Below, in pieces: positions 24,788 through 35,622 of a stretch of 63,062 bases of DNA. Below the pieces are notes generated by a model. That model was not told the origin of the DNA. It saw nothing but the letters and a program-made list of their open reading frames with translations, and did not search any database. The DNA comes from Chromatiales bacterium (lineage in GTDB: Bacteria; Pseudomonadota; Gammaproteobacteria; Chromatiales; Chromatiaceae): the NCBI GenBank assembly GCA_028280505.1, contig JANQLO010000017.1, forward strand, positions 1 through 63,062, given 5' to 3'. Every line of letters begins with the position of its first letter. The first letter of the stretch is position 1. The position numbers were made by a program, and so were the translations under genes.

Positions 24788-25880
24788 GGGGATGTCTCTC
24801 CTTGTCCCTCTCGGTGGCAAATTCTTCACTGAGTGGTAAAAGAATGGTAAATACGGTCTCGCCCTTGCGGCTGCTACATTCGATCAGGCCCTTGTGCTGA
24901 TTGATCAATGATTGGGCGATCGACAATCCGAGACCCATGCCGCCGGTACCGGCGGTGACCATCGGGAAAAACAGCGTATCGGCGATTTCCGACGGAATAC
25001 CGGGTCCATCATCGATGATCTCGATCTGTGCGGCCAGCCGGTAACGGTCGTTACCGATAGTGAACTGACGATGAATGCGTGTACGCAAGGTCACGGTGCC
25101 GGCCGAGTCGCCGAGTGCGCGTGTGGCATTGCGGACAATGTTCAACACGGCCTGGATCAATTGGTCGCTGTCGCCGATCAACTCCGGAATACTGGGGTCA
25201 TAATCGCGAACCAATACGATACGATCACCCGTTTCGGCTTGCACCAAAGTGCGAACACGTTCCAGCACATTATGGATATTGACGGGCGCATAACTCGGAC
25301 GTCGGTTCGGCCCGAGCATGCGATTGACCAGTTCCTGCAGTCTGTCGGCCTCTTGAATGATGACGTGGGTGTACTCTTTGAGTTCCTCGCTCTCGAGTTC
25401 GCTCTCGAGTAACTGCGCCGCACCGCGCAAACCGCCGAGCGGATTTTTGATTTCGTGGGCCAAGCCACGCACCACCTCACGGGTGAGAGCCTGTTGGGTG
25501 ATCAGGCGCTCTTCTCTGCTGATCCGCAGGTGGCGATCGATTTGCTGTAGCTCGACAATGGTAATGCGCTTGCCGTCTTCGTCGATAACCGGAATCACGG
25601 TGCAATCGACGGTGACCTCGGTACGGTCGGTTTCCAGCACCACACCGCGCTTGGTCAGTGGCGCACCGACCGCTGCGGCCTTGATAAGGTCTACGATGGT
25701 CTCTCCCTGGCAGGCGATCCAGTCGTTTGGCGATTCCCCGAGAACATGTTTGGCGCTGACAGCCAGCACCATTTCGGCCATCTGGTTCATGTAGCAGACG
25801 CGCAAATCCGCATCGAACACGACGATCGCCGAGGCCAAATTGTCCAATACGGTGCTGGTAAGCAACGGCAGCGGTTTCAT
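24780..25880 (-). CDS. ntrB: Nitrogen-sensing histidine kinase NtrB
   Basis: A cytoplasmic sensor kinase of about 366 residues. The ATG at 25880 (MKPLPLL) has AGGT just before it and is preferred over an ATG four codons upstream and a TTG eight codons upstream. A PAS domain comes first (LASAIVVFDADLRVCYMN). The phospho-acceptor box is GLAHEIKNPLGGL, and the ATP-binding region has IIDDGPGIP and GTGGMGLGLSIAQ. NtrB phosphorylates or, with PII, dephosphorylates NtrC. The gene ends inside the ntrC start. An NtrC-type box lies about 150 bases upstream of the chosen start. Confidence 0.95.
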   Translation of the reverse strand: MKPLPLLTSTVLDNLASAIVVFDADLRVCYMNQMAEMVLAVSAKHVLGESPNDWIACQGETIVDLIKAAAVGAPLTKRGVVLETDRTEVTVDCTVIPVIDEDGKRITIVELQQIDRHLRISREERLITQQALTREVVRGLAHEIKNPLGGLRGAAQLLESELESEELKEYTHVIIQEADRLQELVNRMLGPNRRPSYAPVNIHNVLERVRTLVQAETGDRIVLVRDYDPSIPELIGDSDQLIQAVLNIVRNATRALGDSAGTVTLRTRIHRQFTIGNDRYRLAAQIEIIDDGPGIPSEIADTLFFPMVTAGTGGMGLGLSIAQSLINQHKGLIECSSRKGETVFTILLPLSEEFATERDKERHPRD

Positions 25881-26032
25881 GGTGACCTGCATAACGTTGT
25901 ACAAAGCAAGGTTCGGGCCAGGCGAGATTTGACCGGATCACGAGGCTAACCAAGTTATCCGTCTCAAAATCAGGGGCTTAGCGCCAAATATCGTACCGAC
26001 CCAGGTGTCGGTTGGATGACAGTCGAGATTCG

Positions 26033-26049
26033 CGCACCATTCTAGTGCA
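26033..26049. promoter_or_regulatory. NtrC-binding-like box upstream of ntrBC
   Basis: CGCACCATTCTAGTGCA matches the NtrC consensus (TGCACC-N5-GGTGCA type) and differs at few positions from the two boxes near glnA. Its location in the ntrB upstream gap suggests autoregulation of ntrBC. Confidence 0.6.
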
Positions 26050-26139
26050 CATGCGCCGAGTTGGTTCGCAAGAGATTAGAGGCGGGCCTCTAAACGAGGC
26101 TGCACCAGGCTCACGCCGCGGAGCTATTGCTTAAATCGG

Positions 26140-27015
<876 letters not shown>

Positions 27016-27102
27016 ATCGCTAGCATAGTGCAGCCATCGGATACTGGCGACCATCGGATGATTTGTGCTGTGATCGATCTGGCACAAACGAAGATTAGAC
27101 AC

Positions 27103-27131
27103 AAAAAACCCCGCCGTTATCGGGCGGGGTT
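27103..27131 (-). terminator. Intrinsic terminator of glnA
   Basis: On the minus strand ACCCCGCC and GGCGGGGT form a GC-rich stem followed by a run of six T, about 25 bases after the glnA stop codon. Confidence 0.9.
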
Positions 27132-27155
27132 CATTACCGATACGAAACGCTTCGA

Positions 27156-28565
27156 TTATAGGCTGTAGTACAGATCGAACTCGACTGGATGAGTTGTCAT
27201 GCGCATCTGCGTAACCTCTTCCATCTTCAGATCGATATAGCCATCGATCAAGTCGTCGGTGAATACGCCACCTGCATTGAGGAAATCGCGATCCGCATTC
27301 AAGGCCTCGAGTGCCTGATCCAAGCTATAACATACTGTCGGAATCGCTTTGGCCTCTTCAGCCGGCAGGTCGTACAAATCCTTGTCGGCGGCATCCCCGG
27401 GATGGATCTTGTTTTGAATACCGTCGAGACCGGCCATCATCATGGCAGCAAAAGCCAGATAGGGGTTGGCGGTCGGGTCGGGGAAACGTACCTCGATCCG
27501 GCGTGCCTTCGGGCTGGAGACCCACGGAATACGAATCGATGCCGAACGGTTACGCGCGGAATAGGCCAACATGACCGGCGCTTCGAAACCGGGTACCAGA
27601 CGCTTATATGAGTTGGTCGATGCGTTGGTGAAGGCATTCAGTGCACGTGCGTGCTTAATGATACCGCCGATGTAGTAGAGTGCCGTTTCGGAAAGGCCGC
27701 CGTATTGATCACCGGCAAAAAGATTTTCGCCGTCTTTTGCCAAGGACTGGTGCACGTGCATGCCCGAACCGTTGTCTCCGACAATCGGCTTCGGCATGAA
27801 GGTCGCCGTCTTGCCGTAGGCATGGGCGACATTGTGAACACAGTATTTCAGAATTTGGTTCATGTCAGCGCGGCGCACCAGGGTATCGAACTTGGTACCG
27901 ATCTCACACTGGCCAGCCGTCGCAACTTCGTGGTGGTGCACCTCGACCGCGACACCCATTTCTTCCATGGCGTTACACATGGCACCACGCAGATCATGTA
28001 GCGAGTCGACGGGCGGCACCGGGAAATAGCCGCCCTTCACGCCGGGACGGTGGCCGATGTTGCCGTCTTCGTAAACCTTCTCGGAGTTCCACTCGGCTTC
28101 GTGCGAATCGATCTTGACCATCGCACCCGACATGTCGATGCTCCAACGAACGTCGTCGAGTACGAAAAATTCGGGCTCCGGACCGAAGAAGGCCGCATCG
28201 GCAATGCCGGTTGACTTCAGATAAGCCTCAGCGCGCTTGGCGACGGAACGCGGGTCACGCTCATAGCCTTCCATCGTCGAAGGTTCGAGGATGTCGCAAC
28301 GCAGGTTGACGGTAGCCTCGTCGGTGAAAGGATCGAGAATCGCGGTGTCGGCCTCCGGCATCAGGATCATGTCGGACTCGTTGATACCTTTCCAGCCGGC
28401 AATCGACGAACCATCGAACATCTTGCCTTCTTCAAACAGGTCCTCGTCGACGACGGATGCGGGCACAGTGACGTGCTGCTCTTTGCCACGGGTGTCGGTA
28501 AAACGGAAATCAACGTACTTGACGTCGTTTTCCTCGATCATTTTTAGGACTTTTTTTGCGCCCAT
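27156..28565 (-). CDS. glnA: Glutamine synthetase, type I
   Basis: A 469-residue cytoplasmic enzyme that makes glutamine from glutamate, ammonia and ATP. The N-terminal beta-grasp contains [20 protein letters not shown]. The substrate signature is [17 protein letters not shown], and the ATP signature [18 protein letters not shown] Tyr in [10 protein letters not shown] is the expected adenylylation site. Upstream lie a sigma-54 promoter of canonical GG-N10-GC spacing and two NtrC-like boxes, so nitrogen control by NtrBC is very likely. The gene is followed by its own terminator. Confidence 0.98.
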   Translation of the reverse strand: MGAKKVLKMIEENDVKYVDFRFTDTRGKEQHVTVPASVVDEDLFEEGKMFDGSSIAGWKGINESDMILMPEADTAILDPFTDEATVNLRCDILEPSTMEGYERDPRSVAKRAEAYLKSTGIADAAFFGPEPEFFVLDDVRWSIDMSGAMVKIDSHEAEWNSEKVYEDGNIGHRPGVKGGYFPVPPVDSLHDLRGAMCNAMEEMGVAVEVHHHEVATAGQCEIGTKFDTLVRRADMNQILKYCVHNVAHAYGKTATFMPKPIVGDNGSGMHVHQSLAKDGENLFAGDQYGGLSETALYYIGGIIKHARALNAFTNASTNSYKRLVPGFEAPVMLAYSARNRSASIRIPWVSSPKARRIEVRFPDPTANPYLAFAAMMMAGLDGIQNKIHPGDAADKDLYDLPAEEAKAIPTVCYSLDQALEALNADRDFLNAGGVFTDDLIDGYIDLKMEEVTQMRMTTHPVEFDLYYSL

Positions 28566-28677
28566 TCTCGATCTCTCCAGAAGTTAGCGGTGGGGGCTGC
28601 TGCCGGATTGGCAGCGGTTACATTAAGGTCGCCGGACGGACCTCTCCAGGTCCGGGATTCGGCGTGCCGAAGAACGA

Positions 28678-28692
28678 GCAGGAACCATGCCA
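28678..28692 (-). promoter_or_regulatory. Sigma-54 promoter of glnA
   Basis: On the minus strand TGGCATGGTTCCTGC has GG and GC elements separated by exactly 10 bases, as required at -24/-12. Transcription would start about 100 bases before the glnA start codon. The NtrC boxes lie 160-220 bases further upstream. Confidence 0.75.
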
Positions 28693-28853
28693 CCCATTAT
28701 TCACTCCGGTCAAGCAGATTGACAGGTTGCGACATGTTTCGATCGAAAATCGTTACTGGATTAAAATCAGGCATTTAGCACATTCAGCGCGCCAAAAGAG
28801 GGCGTTCGAGAATCACGCAAAGTGAGGCCAAATACGCGGCTTTGAACGCATAA

Positions 28854-28870
28854 AGCACCATTATAGTGCG
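28854..28870. promoter_or_regulatory. NtrC-binding-like box, glnA-proximal
   Basis: AGCACCATTATAGTGCG fits the NtrC consensus. It is the inverted copy of the box at 28885, with centres 31 bases apart, about three helical turns, as in known NtrC enhancers. Confidence 0.7.
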
Positions 28871-28884
28871 CTACCTATCAATGC

Positions 28885-28901
28885 CGCACTATAATGGTGC
28901 T
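28885..28901. promoter_or_regulatory. NtrC-binding-like box, distal; abuts the CDF stop codon
   Basis: CGCACTATAATGGTGCT is the exact reverse complement of the box at 28854. Its last base is the final base of the stop codon of the CDF gene transcribed toward glnA. The pair forms a perfect 17-base inverted repeat with a 14-base loop. Confidence 0.7.
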
Positions 28902-30073
28902 CATCGATATAGGATGCGTAACCGTCTGAACCACGAAATAGAGTCCGCTGCAGCAAACAGCCCGGCTTGCAGTGTCTCGGTGGTTTTTCTATCCACATAG
29001 CATTCAAGTGGCAGCATCAGTTCGGCGTCGATTTTGCCGCCCAAATAGTGCAACCGAATCTCACGGGGTGTAACGAAACCCTCGACCGATTGCCAGCGTT
29101 CGACCAAAGCCTTTTCTACTTCGGTACGCAACGGTAAGCCACTGCAACGCGGTGCATCTTCATCGTCTTCGGGATCGATATGCACCGTCACGTCGGTAAT
29201 GGAATCCACCTGCTGTTTTAGTCGGTCTTCCACCGCCTGGCTGATCATATGCCCTTCGGACACCGATAGGCGCGGGGCGACCTGCACATGGACGTCGGCA
29301 CTGGCCTCCGGACCATGACGCCGGGTGCGCAACATGTGTACCGAGCGCACACCGTCGATCGCCTCGATCAAGTGTTTGACCTCGGCCACCTGCTGTTCGT
29401 CCAATGCGGTATCGACCAGTTCCGACAAGGCCCCCCAACCCAGGTCCCAACCGATCTTCAGCACCATCAGCCCGACCACGATCGCAGCCAGAGCATCCAT
29501 ATAGCTAAAACCGAGTACGGCACCGCCCACGCCGATCAGCACAACGACCGACGAAAGCGCATCCGACCGATGATGCCAGGCATTGGCTCGCAACATATCC
29601 GAATTCAGACGACGGGCAACCATAATGGTGTACCAATACAGCGACTCTTTCGCCGCGATGCCGATAACCGCAACCACGAGCGCGATCTCTCCCGGGATCG
29701 GCCGATCGGTATCGAGCAAACGCTCTACACCATTCCAAATGATTCCCAGGGCAACCAATGACAACAGCAAGCCCAATCCTAGCGTCGCGGCCGTTTCGAA
29801 ACGGCCATGGCCATAAGGGTGGTCGGCATCCGGTGCTTGAGCGGCGTGACGGGCAGCAAACCATACCAACACGTCGGAAAAAAGATCCGACGCCGAATGA
29901 ATACCGTCGGCAACCAAAGCCGCAGAATTGGCGATCAGGCCGACGACGATCTGAACGATGGACAAGCAGAAATTGACCATGCCGCTGACGAGCGCAACCT
30001 TGCGCGTCTCGCGGCCACGCACCATACGCTGCACATGGAGTTCAGCCGCCGTATCACCGTGAGCCCGTATCAT
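28901..30073 (-). CDS. Cation diffusion facilitator metal exporter (FieF-like)
   Basis: A 390-residue membrane transporter with six predicted helices and a cytoplasmic C-terminal domain. Zinc/iron-type metal ligands appear in ADGIHSASDLFSD, DADHPYGHGRFE and WHHRSDALSS. The C-terminal ferredoxin-like domain (VHMLRTRRHGPEASADVHVQ) is present and is followed by an extra 90 residues beyond the usual 300-residue length. It would export divalent metal ions by proton exchange. Its start overlaps the tusA stop (ATGA), so the two are translationally coupled. Confidence 0.93.
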   Translation of the reverse strand: MIRAHGDTAAELHVQRMVRGRETRKVALVSGMVNFCLSIVQIVVGLIANSAALVADGIHSASDLFSDVLVWFAARHAAQAPDADHPYGHGRFETAATLGLGLLLSLVALGIIWNGVERLLDTDRPIPGEIALVVAVIGIAAKESLYWYTIMVARRLNSDMLRANAWHHRSDALSSVVVLIGVGGAVLGFSYMDALAAIVVGLMVLKIGWDLGWGALSELVDTALDEQQVAEVKHLIEAIDGVRSVHMLRTRRHGPEASADVHVQVAPRLSVSEGHMISQAVEDRLKQQVDSITDVTVHIDPEDDEDAPRCSGLPLRTEVEKALVERWQSVEGFVTPREIRLHYLGGKIDAELMLPLECYVDRKTTETLQAGLFAAADSISWFRRLRILYR

Positions 30074-30309
30074 CAGCCCGTCCCTACGCGAACGGTAATC
30101 AAATACTCGCCGTCGCGGGTCTCGGTCTCGACGACTTCATGGCCATTGATACGACACCAAGCGGGGATATCCTGTAACGCCCCGGGATCAGTGCAGATCG
30201 CCGTCAGCAGATCACCCGCATGTAACTGTTCCACGCGATCCTGTACCCGGATCACCGGCATGGGGCACAGTAGGCGCTGACAATCGATGGTTTCATAGCG
30301 TCCGTTCAT
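30073..30309 (-). CDS. tusA: TusA/SirA-family sulfur carrier protein
   Basis: A 78-residue cytoplasmic protein with the family signature LLCPMPVIRVQ, the Cys being the persulfide carrier. TusA proteins pass sulfur to tRNA thiolation and, in sulfur oxidisers, to the Dsr/Hdr pathways. The context here is unusual: it overlaps a metal exporter and lies 280 bases from a PP-loop protein on the same strand. The paralog's exact role (thiolation or energy metabolism) cannot be decided from the sequence. Confidence 0.92.
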   Translation of the reverse strand: MNGRYETIDCQRLLCPMPVIRVQDRVEQLHAGDLLTAICTDPGALQDIPAWCRINGHEVVETETRDGEYLITVRVGTG

Positions 30310-30589
30310 AGGCGCTGCATGATACGCGATCGGAACAAAAATTCGCGTTTGAAGTCACACCGGCCCAGCGGTTGTAGGGCATCGATTGACACCTCGCTCT
30401 CAGTCATTGGCGTCAAACCCCATGGCCCATGTCCAAAGAAGGCAGCCTATATAGCGCCGGTTTCGAAGCGACTTCGAGAGCCGCAATCAGCACAGGCGTT
30501 GTTCAGCGACGAGCGCCTCGTTGTCGGTAACACCGATCAATTGCCATCTCGTGAACCAGAACCACGACAAATCCGGCCCAGACACGCGA

Positions 30590-31633
30590 TCAAAGTAACC
30601 ATTCGGCAGGTATCTCGTCAGCATTCATGGGACGTACACGCAACGGGGTTTTGTTCCCGTCTCGGGTGCAGTATTCGAGCTCGACCTCATTTGCGTCGCG
30701 CCCCTGGCTATAACGACCGACAATCCGAGCAGCCAGTTCGACATCCTCGGCATCGACTTCGCCATCGAGCAAAGCGAACGGTCCACCATGACTAATCATG
30801 TTCAGGCTGGGATACTGCTTGCGATATCCGGAAAGAAAGTTGCCTTCACCCTGTTCACGGGACACGATCACCTTGAAGTGAGAGCGAGGCCGAATGTGAC
30901 GGCCGACTTTGAGCAACATGATGTCGTCGAGTTCGTAACGACGCTCTCCGCGCGACTGCCACAGATCCTGCAACTTGACCGAGTAATTGGCATCGGTAAG
31001 AAAACAGCACCCCCCTGCGGGTTGTGCATAATCTTCGAATCCGAACTCCGCCGCCAACGCCATCTGCGGTTTGCGGCTACGGCCCGAGAACCCATATAAA
31101 CGTCCGCGATCGATCCAACCTTCTCGCTCTGGCAAAGTCGGCGGCAGATTGTGTGCCGATAGCGGTCTCAGCAGACGGTCGCCAATCCCCGAGTCACGTT
31201 GAACCAAAGGCATGGTGTCCTTGCGTTGTGACTTCGGTCGCTGTCCGACAACCTCGCCGGTTATCACGAAATCGAAGCCATTGGCGTCAATCCATTCGGC
31301 TGCCTTGTGCAACATGAAGATTTTACAGTCCAGACAGGGATTGAGGTTCGCGCCATAGCCATAGCGCGGATTGAACACGATGTCTTTGTATTCATCGACG
31401 ATATCGACGATGTGCAATTTGATTCCCAGCTGCTCCGCCACCCATAGCGCATTGTTGCGTTTTGGCCGTGCCCGATCCCTTTTCCGGATCGCGTGAGTAT
31501 GTCCCTCCACGCAAAAACCCGTGAAGTAGTTGATTCCTTCGACATAGATACCTTGCTGCTGCACCACTTTGGTCGCCAACAAGGAGTCCAGGCCACCGGA
31601 GATAAGTGACAAGGCCTTGCGTGATTCGCCCAT
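30590..31633 (-). CDS. PP-loop ATPase related to ThiI/MnmA (putative sulfur-transfer protein)
   Basis: A 347-residue protein. The N-terminus has the adenylating PP-loop [16 protein letters not shown], as in tRNA thiolases. Two Cys pairs follow, [11 protein letters not shown] and [11 protein letters not shown], which could hold a persulfide or an FeS cluster. The C-terminal third (about 225-347) is not of the MnmA type. The substrate is unknown; tRNA thiolation with the nearby TusA as donor is a plausible inference. It is divergent from glyQ. The 280-base gap between it and tusA holds nothing convincing. Confidence 0.75.
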   Translation of the reverse strand: MGESRKALSLISGGLDSLLATKVVQQQGIYVEGINYFTGFCVEGHTHAIRKRDRARPKRNNALWVAEQLGIKLHIVDIVDEYKDIVFNPRYGYGANLNPCLDCKIFMLHKAAEWIDANGFDFVITGEVVGQRPKSQRKDTMPLVQRDSGIGDRLLRPLSAHNLPPTLPEREGWIDRGRLYGFSGRSRKPQMALAAEFGFEDYAQPAGGCCFLTDANYSVKLQDLWQSRGERRYELDDIMLLKVGRHIRPRSHFKVIVSREQGEGNFLSGYRKQYPSLNMISHGGPFALLDGEVDAEDVELAARIVGRYSQGRDANEVELEYCTRDGNKTPLRVRPMNADEIPAEWLL

Positions 31634-31743
31634 GGTCGTCGATCAATCGGAAAAAACGGGACATTATAAAGATAGACCCCGAACTGGGTTGTATAATTGA
31701 CAACCATTTCAACAACTGCGCACCCAAGGACTTTGTCTCGACG

Positions 31744-32673
31744 ATGAGCAACGCGGCGGATGTATCCACCTTTCAGGGGCTGATTTTCGCCCTGCAGCAA
31801 TACTGGGCCGAACAAGGCTGTGCCATTCTCCAACCCTATGATATGGAAATGGGTGCAGGCACCTTCCATACCGCAACCTTCCTACGTGCGGTCGGACCGG
31901 AACCTTGGAATGTCGCCTTCGTTCAACCCTCAAGACGTCCAACCGACGGACGCTACGGCGAGAATCCCAATCGACTGCAACACTACTATCAATTCCAAGT
32001 CGGTATGAAGCCATCGCCGAAACACATTCAGGAACTCTACCTGGGCTCGCTGGCAATGCTCGGCCTGGACCCCTTGGTGCATGACATTCGTTTCGTCGAG
32101 GACAATTGGGAATCCCCGACACTGGGCGCTTGGGGGCTTGGCTGGGAAGTTTGGCTCAACGGTATGGAGGTGACCCAGTTCACCTATTTCCAACAGGTCG
32201 GCGGTCTCGACTGTCGTCCGGTGACCGGTGAAATCACTTACGGCTTAGAGCGTATCGCGATGTATCTACAGGGAGTCGAATCGATCTTCGATTTGATTTG
32301 GACCTATGGCCCACAGGGTCCGGTGACCTATCGCGATGTCTTCCATCAGAACGAGGTGGAACAATCGGCCTACAACTTTGAACATGCCGATGTCGATTTC
32401 CTGTTCCAGCTGTTCGACCAGTGCGAGAAGGACTCAAATCGTTTAATCGAACTCGGTCTACCACTCCCGGCTTATGAACAAGTGCTGAAGGCCTCGCACG
32501 CCTTCAATCTGCTGGATGCCCGTCATGCCATTTCGGTCACCGAACGCCAACGCTATATCCTGCGGGTACGCAAATTGGCCCAGGCAGTCGCCCAAGCCTA
32601 TTACGATGCCCGCGAGGCTCTAGGCTTTCCGATGGTCGCCTCGGCCGACGACGTGGAGGTGGCACATGGTTGA
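31744..32673 (+). CDS. glyQ: Glycyl-tRNA synthetase alpha subunit
   Basis: A 309-residue class II synthetase subunit. The ATG at 31744 ([13 protein letters not shown]) is the expected family start; the frame runs 46 codons further upstream without family similarity. Signatures are [14 protein letters not shown], the motif-2-like [18 protein letters not shown] and [11 protein letters not shown]. It charges tRNA-Gly as an alpha2-beta2 complex with GlyS, whose gene overlaps by 8 bases. Confidence 0.98.
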   Translation: MSNAADVSTFQGLIFALQQYWAEQGCAILQPYDMEMGAGTFHTATFLRAVGPEPWNVAFVQPSRRPTDGRYGENPNRLQHYYQFQVGMKPSPKHIQELYLGSLAMLGLDPLVHDIRFVEDNWESPTLGAWGLGWEVWLNGMEVTQFTYFQQVGGLDCRPVTGEITYGLERIAMYLQGVESIFDLIWTYGPQGPVTYRDVFHQNEVEQSAYNFEHADVDFLFQLFDQCEKDSNRLIELGLPLPAYEQVLKASHAFNLLDARHAISVTERQRYILRVRKLAQAVAQAYYDAREALGFPMVASADDVEVAHG

Positions 32674-34753
32674 TGCAACACCGAACCACACCAATCTATT
32701 GTTCGAGCTCGGCACCGAGGAGTTGCCGCCAAAGGCCCTGCGTAAACTCTCGGATGCGCTGGCCTCGGAATTCATCAAGGGTCTTGATGACGCCGAATTG
32801 GCATACGGCAAAGTAACCACTTACTGTGCCCCCCGGCGCCTGGCTGTATTGATCGAGAATGTTGCGACTACCCAACCCGATCGCGAGATCGAACGTCGAG
32901 GCCCCGCACTCAAAGCCGCATATGACGACGCCGGGTTGCCAACCAAGGCCGCGGAAGGCTTTGCCCGATCCTGCAATACGACGGTTGACCAACTCGAAAC
33001 CGTAGAAACGGATAAAGGTGCCTGGCTATGTTTCAAGTTGCATCAAGCCGGTAAACCGGCCAGCCAGTTATTACCGGGCATCGCGGAAAACGCTTTAAAC
33101 AAGCTGCCGATACCCAAGCGCATGCGCTGGGGTTCATCCGAAGCCCAATTCGTGCGACCCGTACACTGGCTGGTGTTCATGCACGGCGATCAAGTCATTT
33201 CCTGCACCCTGCTGGATGCCACTGCCGGCAACCAAACTTTTGGTCATCGCTTCCACCACCCACAGGCAATCACGCTGTATAACCCCGAAGACTATGGTGA
33301 GGTGATGGAGTCTTTGGGGAAAGTGATTGCTCACTTTGACAAACGAAGGCAAATCATTCGGGGCCAGGTCGAGGAGGCCGCAAAAGTCCTGGGCGCAGTT
33401 GCCGATCTGGATGACGAACTGCTCGACGAGGTCACGGCGCTGAACGAATGGCCAGTGCCCATCGTTGGCGAATTCGAAGAGCGCTTTCTCAGCGTGCCCC
33501 AAGAGGCACTGGTTGCCACAATGAAGGGCAATCAAAAGTATTTTCCGCTGTTCGATGAACAGGGCAGATTGCGCAACAATTTCGTAACCATTGCCAATAT
33601 CGACAGTCGTCAACCCGAGCTCATCCGTGAAGGAAACGAACGCGTAATCCGGCCACGTCTGGCCGATGCGATGTTTTTCTGGGAGCAGGACGGCAAAAAA
33701 CGTCTCGAAGATCATACCCAGGCGCTGCAGCGTGTCGTGTTTCAAAAAGACTTGGGCAGCATGGCCGACAAATCGGCACGGGTTGCCCATTTGGCCCGAC
33801 ACATCGCACAGCGGATCGGCGGTGACCCGGAGTTGGCTCAGCGCGCCGGGGAACTCAGTCGTTGCGATCTAATGACCGAAATGGTGTTCGAGTTCCCCGA
33901 GATGCAGGGGATTATGGGCCGCTATCAGGCTCAACGCGATGGCGAGGCCGATGAGCTGGCGCAGGCGATGGATGAATTTTACATGCCGCGATTCTCCGGC
34001 GATCGCTTGCCGAAAACCCCTACCGGGATTGCGATCTCACTCGCGGAAAAAATCGATTCCCTGGTCGGTATTTTCGGCATCGGTATGCGCCCGACGGGCG
34101 ATAAAGACCCTTTCGCCTTACGCAGAGCGGCACTTGGGGCGTTACGTATTCTTAGAGAACACGCGCTACCGTTGGATCTGCGAACACTTATCGATGAAGC
34201 ATTGTCTCTTCTCGGTGAGCGGGTACGAGAGAACGATACAGGCGAGGCGGTATACCACTTCATGCTCGATCGTTTGAAAGGGCTGTATACCGAGGGAGGC
34301 ACCACGCAGGATGTCTTCGAAGCCGTGGCAGCAGTCAAGCCGAGCTCGATTGCCGATTTCGAACACCGGGTTCGTGCGGTCGCCGACTTCCGCACACTAC
34401 CCGAAGCCGAAGCCCTGGCCGCCGCGAACAAACGAATCGGCAATATTCTCAAAAAGGCGAATGGGGACATCGCGACACAAATCGATCCTGATTTATTTGA
34501 ACTGACTGCGGAAAAAGATCTGTTTGATCAGATCACGCACGTCAACAAAACCATCGAACCTATGGCAGCCGATTCTAACTACGGGGCGATGCTGCAGACA
34601 CTGAGTCATCTGCGAACGGCGGTGGATCGTTTCTTCGACGATGTAATGGTCATGGCCGAGAAACCCCAGGTCAGGGCGAACCGCCTGGCGCTACTTAGCA
34701 ATCTGTCGCAGCAGTTCATGCGGGTCGCCGACGTTTCTCTGCTTCAAGAATGA
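32666..34753 (+). CDS. glyS: Glycyl-tRNA synthetase beta subunit
   Basis: A 695-residue tRNA-recognition subunit. It starts [18 protein letters not shown], contains [20 protein letters not shown] and the HD-like region [22 protein letters not shown], and ends with an anticodon-binding helical domain. The length is normal for the family. The start overlaps glyQ and the stop overlaps a 95-residue orphan frame by ATGA. Confidence 0.98.
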   Translation: MVDATPNHTNLLFELGTEELPPKALRKLSDALASEFIKGLDDAELAYGKVTTYCAPRRLAVLIENVATTQPDREIERRGPALKAAYDDAGLPTKAAEGFARSCNTTVDQLETVETDKGAWLCFKLHQAGKPASQLLPGIAENALNKLPIPKRMRWGSSEAQFVRPVHWLVFMHGDQVISCTLLDATAGNQTFGHRFHHPQAITLYNPEDYGEVMESLGKVIAHFDKRRQIIRGQVEEAAKVLGAVADLDDELLDEVTALNEWPVPIVGEFEERFLSVPQEALVATMKGNQKYFPLFDEQGRLRNNFVTIANIDSRQPELIREGNERVIRPRLADAMFFWEQDGKKRLEDHTQALQRVVFQKDLGSMADKSARVAHLARHIAQRIGGDPELAQRAGELSRCDLMTEMVFEFPEMQGIMGRYQAQRDGEADELAQAMDEFYMPRFSGDRLPKTPTGIAISLAEKIDSLVGIFGIGMRPTGDKDPFALRRAALGALRILREHALPLDLRTLIDEALSLLGERVRENDTGEAVYHFMLDRLKGLYTEGGTTQDVFEAVAAVKPSSIADFEHRVRAVADFRTLPEAEALAAANKRIGNILKKANGDIATQIDPDLFELTAEKDLFDQITHVNKTIEPMAADSNYGAMLQTLSHLRTAVDRFFDDVMVMAEKPQVRANRLALLSNLSQQFMRVADVSLLQE

Positions 34754-35037
34754 TCAGAACCTTGAATACGCGAAGCAGCGCCTGGACGGTTCAGAAGCAT
34801 GATGTTCGGCGTTACGGCGGCAGGGCTCCCACTTACCCGATGACGTTGACAACCGATGAACTTGGTGAAATCCCACTCTGCATATCCAAGGGAAAAAGCC
34901 ACCGTACCCAAGCGCGAAAGTTGGGCGATCTGGATTTCAAACGATCATTCCGGCTCGAAATGGATGAACTCACGCAGCACCTAACACGTGTGATCAATGG
35001 CCGCATCCGCGAGTTGGAGTACAGGGATGTCGACTGA
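34750..35037 (+). CDS. Hypothetical 95-residue protein between glyS and gmhB
   Basis: Not recognised. The ATG overlaps the glyS stop (ATGA), as expected for a coupled gene. The protein is basic and hydrophilic, with a Leu-rich helical C-terminus (LEMDELTQHLTRVINGRIRELEYRDV) given here in part: MDELTQHLTRVINGRI. There is no signal peptide and no known motif. It fills nearly the whole gap to gmhB. It could be a real small gene or a chance frame; the clean coupling gives moderate support. Confidence 0.45.
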   Translation: MIRTLNTRSSAWTVQKHDVRRYGGRAPTYPMTLTTDELGEIPLCISKGKSHRTQARKLGDLDFKRSFRLEMDELTQHLTRVINGRIRELEYRDVD

Positions 35038-35061
35038 CCCGAACCGAGTCAGGTTTTGGCA

Positions 35062-35622
35062 ATGATCGATTTACCCAAACTGGTAATCCTGGATCGCGAC
35101 GGTGTCATCAACGAAGACTCCGACGATTACATTAAGTCACCCCAGGAGTGGATTCCGCTAAACGGCAGCCTAGAAGCAATCGCCCGTCTCAACCATGCCG
35201 ACATCAAGGTCGCGGTCGCGACCAACCAGTCCGGCATCGGCAGAGGCCTATTCACGATCGACGATCTCAACCTCATGCACGCGAAATTTCAACGCTCACT
35301 CGCTCGGGTCGGCGGCCATATCGACGGGATATTTTTTTGCCCGCACAAACCGGAAGATCGATGCGATTGCCGCAAGCCGGCTCCCGGTTTGTTAATCGAG
35401 ATCGCACAACGTTTCAACATTGCCCTTAACCGAATACCCGTCATCGGTGACAGTAAGCGCGACGCAGATGCCGCGATTGCGGTAAATGCGCATCCGATCA
35501 TGGTCCGAACGGGCAAAGGCGAACGGACCTATCGGAATCATCCCGAACTTCACACACTACCCTGGTTCGATAATCTATCGACCGCGGTTGCACATCTTTT
35601 GGAGGATCAACGGGCACCATGA
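35062..35622 (+). CDS. gmhB: D-glycero-beta-D-manno-heptose-1,7-bisphosphate 7-phosphatase
   Basis: A 186-residue HAD phosphatase in the pathway to ADP-heptose for the lipopolysaccharide core. The ATG at 35062 is preferred over a TTG two codons earlier. The catalytic motif is VILDRDGVINEDS; ATNQSGIGRG follows. A zinc site of four Cys/His is at CPHKPEDRCDCRKP, and the last HAD motif is VIGDSKRDADAA. It overlaps plsC by ATGA, giving a glyQ-glyS-gmhB-plsC order common in gammaproteobacteria. Confidence 0.95.
   Translation: MIDLPKLVILDRDGVINEDSDDYIKSPQEWIPLNGSLEAIARLNHADIKVAVATNQSGIGRGLFTIDDLNLMHAKFQRSLARVGGHIDGIFFCPHKPEDRCDCRKPAPGLLIEIAQRFNIALNRIPVIGDSKRDADAAIAVNAHPIMVRTGKGERTYRNHPELHTLPWFDNLSTAVAHLLEDQRAP

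Noticed and set aside
30319-30795. 158-codon plus-strand frame near the PP-loop gene
   Set aside because: Its second half is antisense to the PP-loop protein and the protein has no recognisable pattern; no ribosome site.
34981-35000. CACGTG near 34985 as a parS site
   Set aside because: Flanks (TAACACGTGTGA) fail the consensus.
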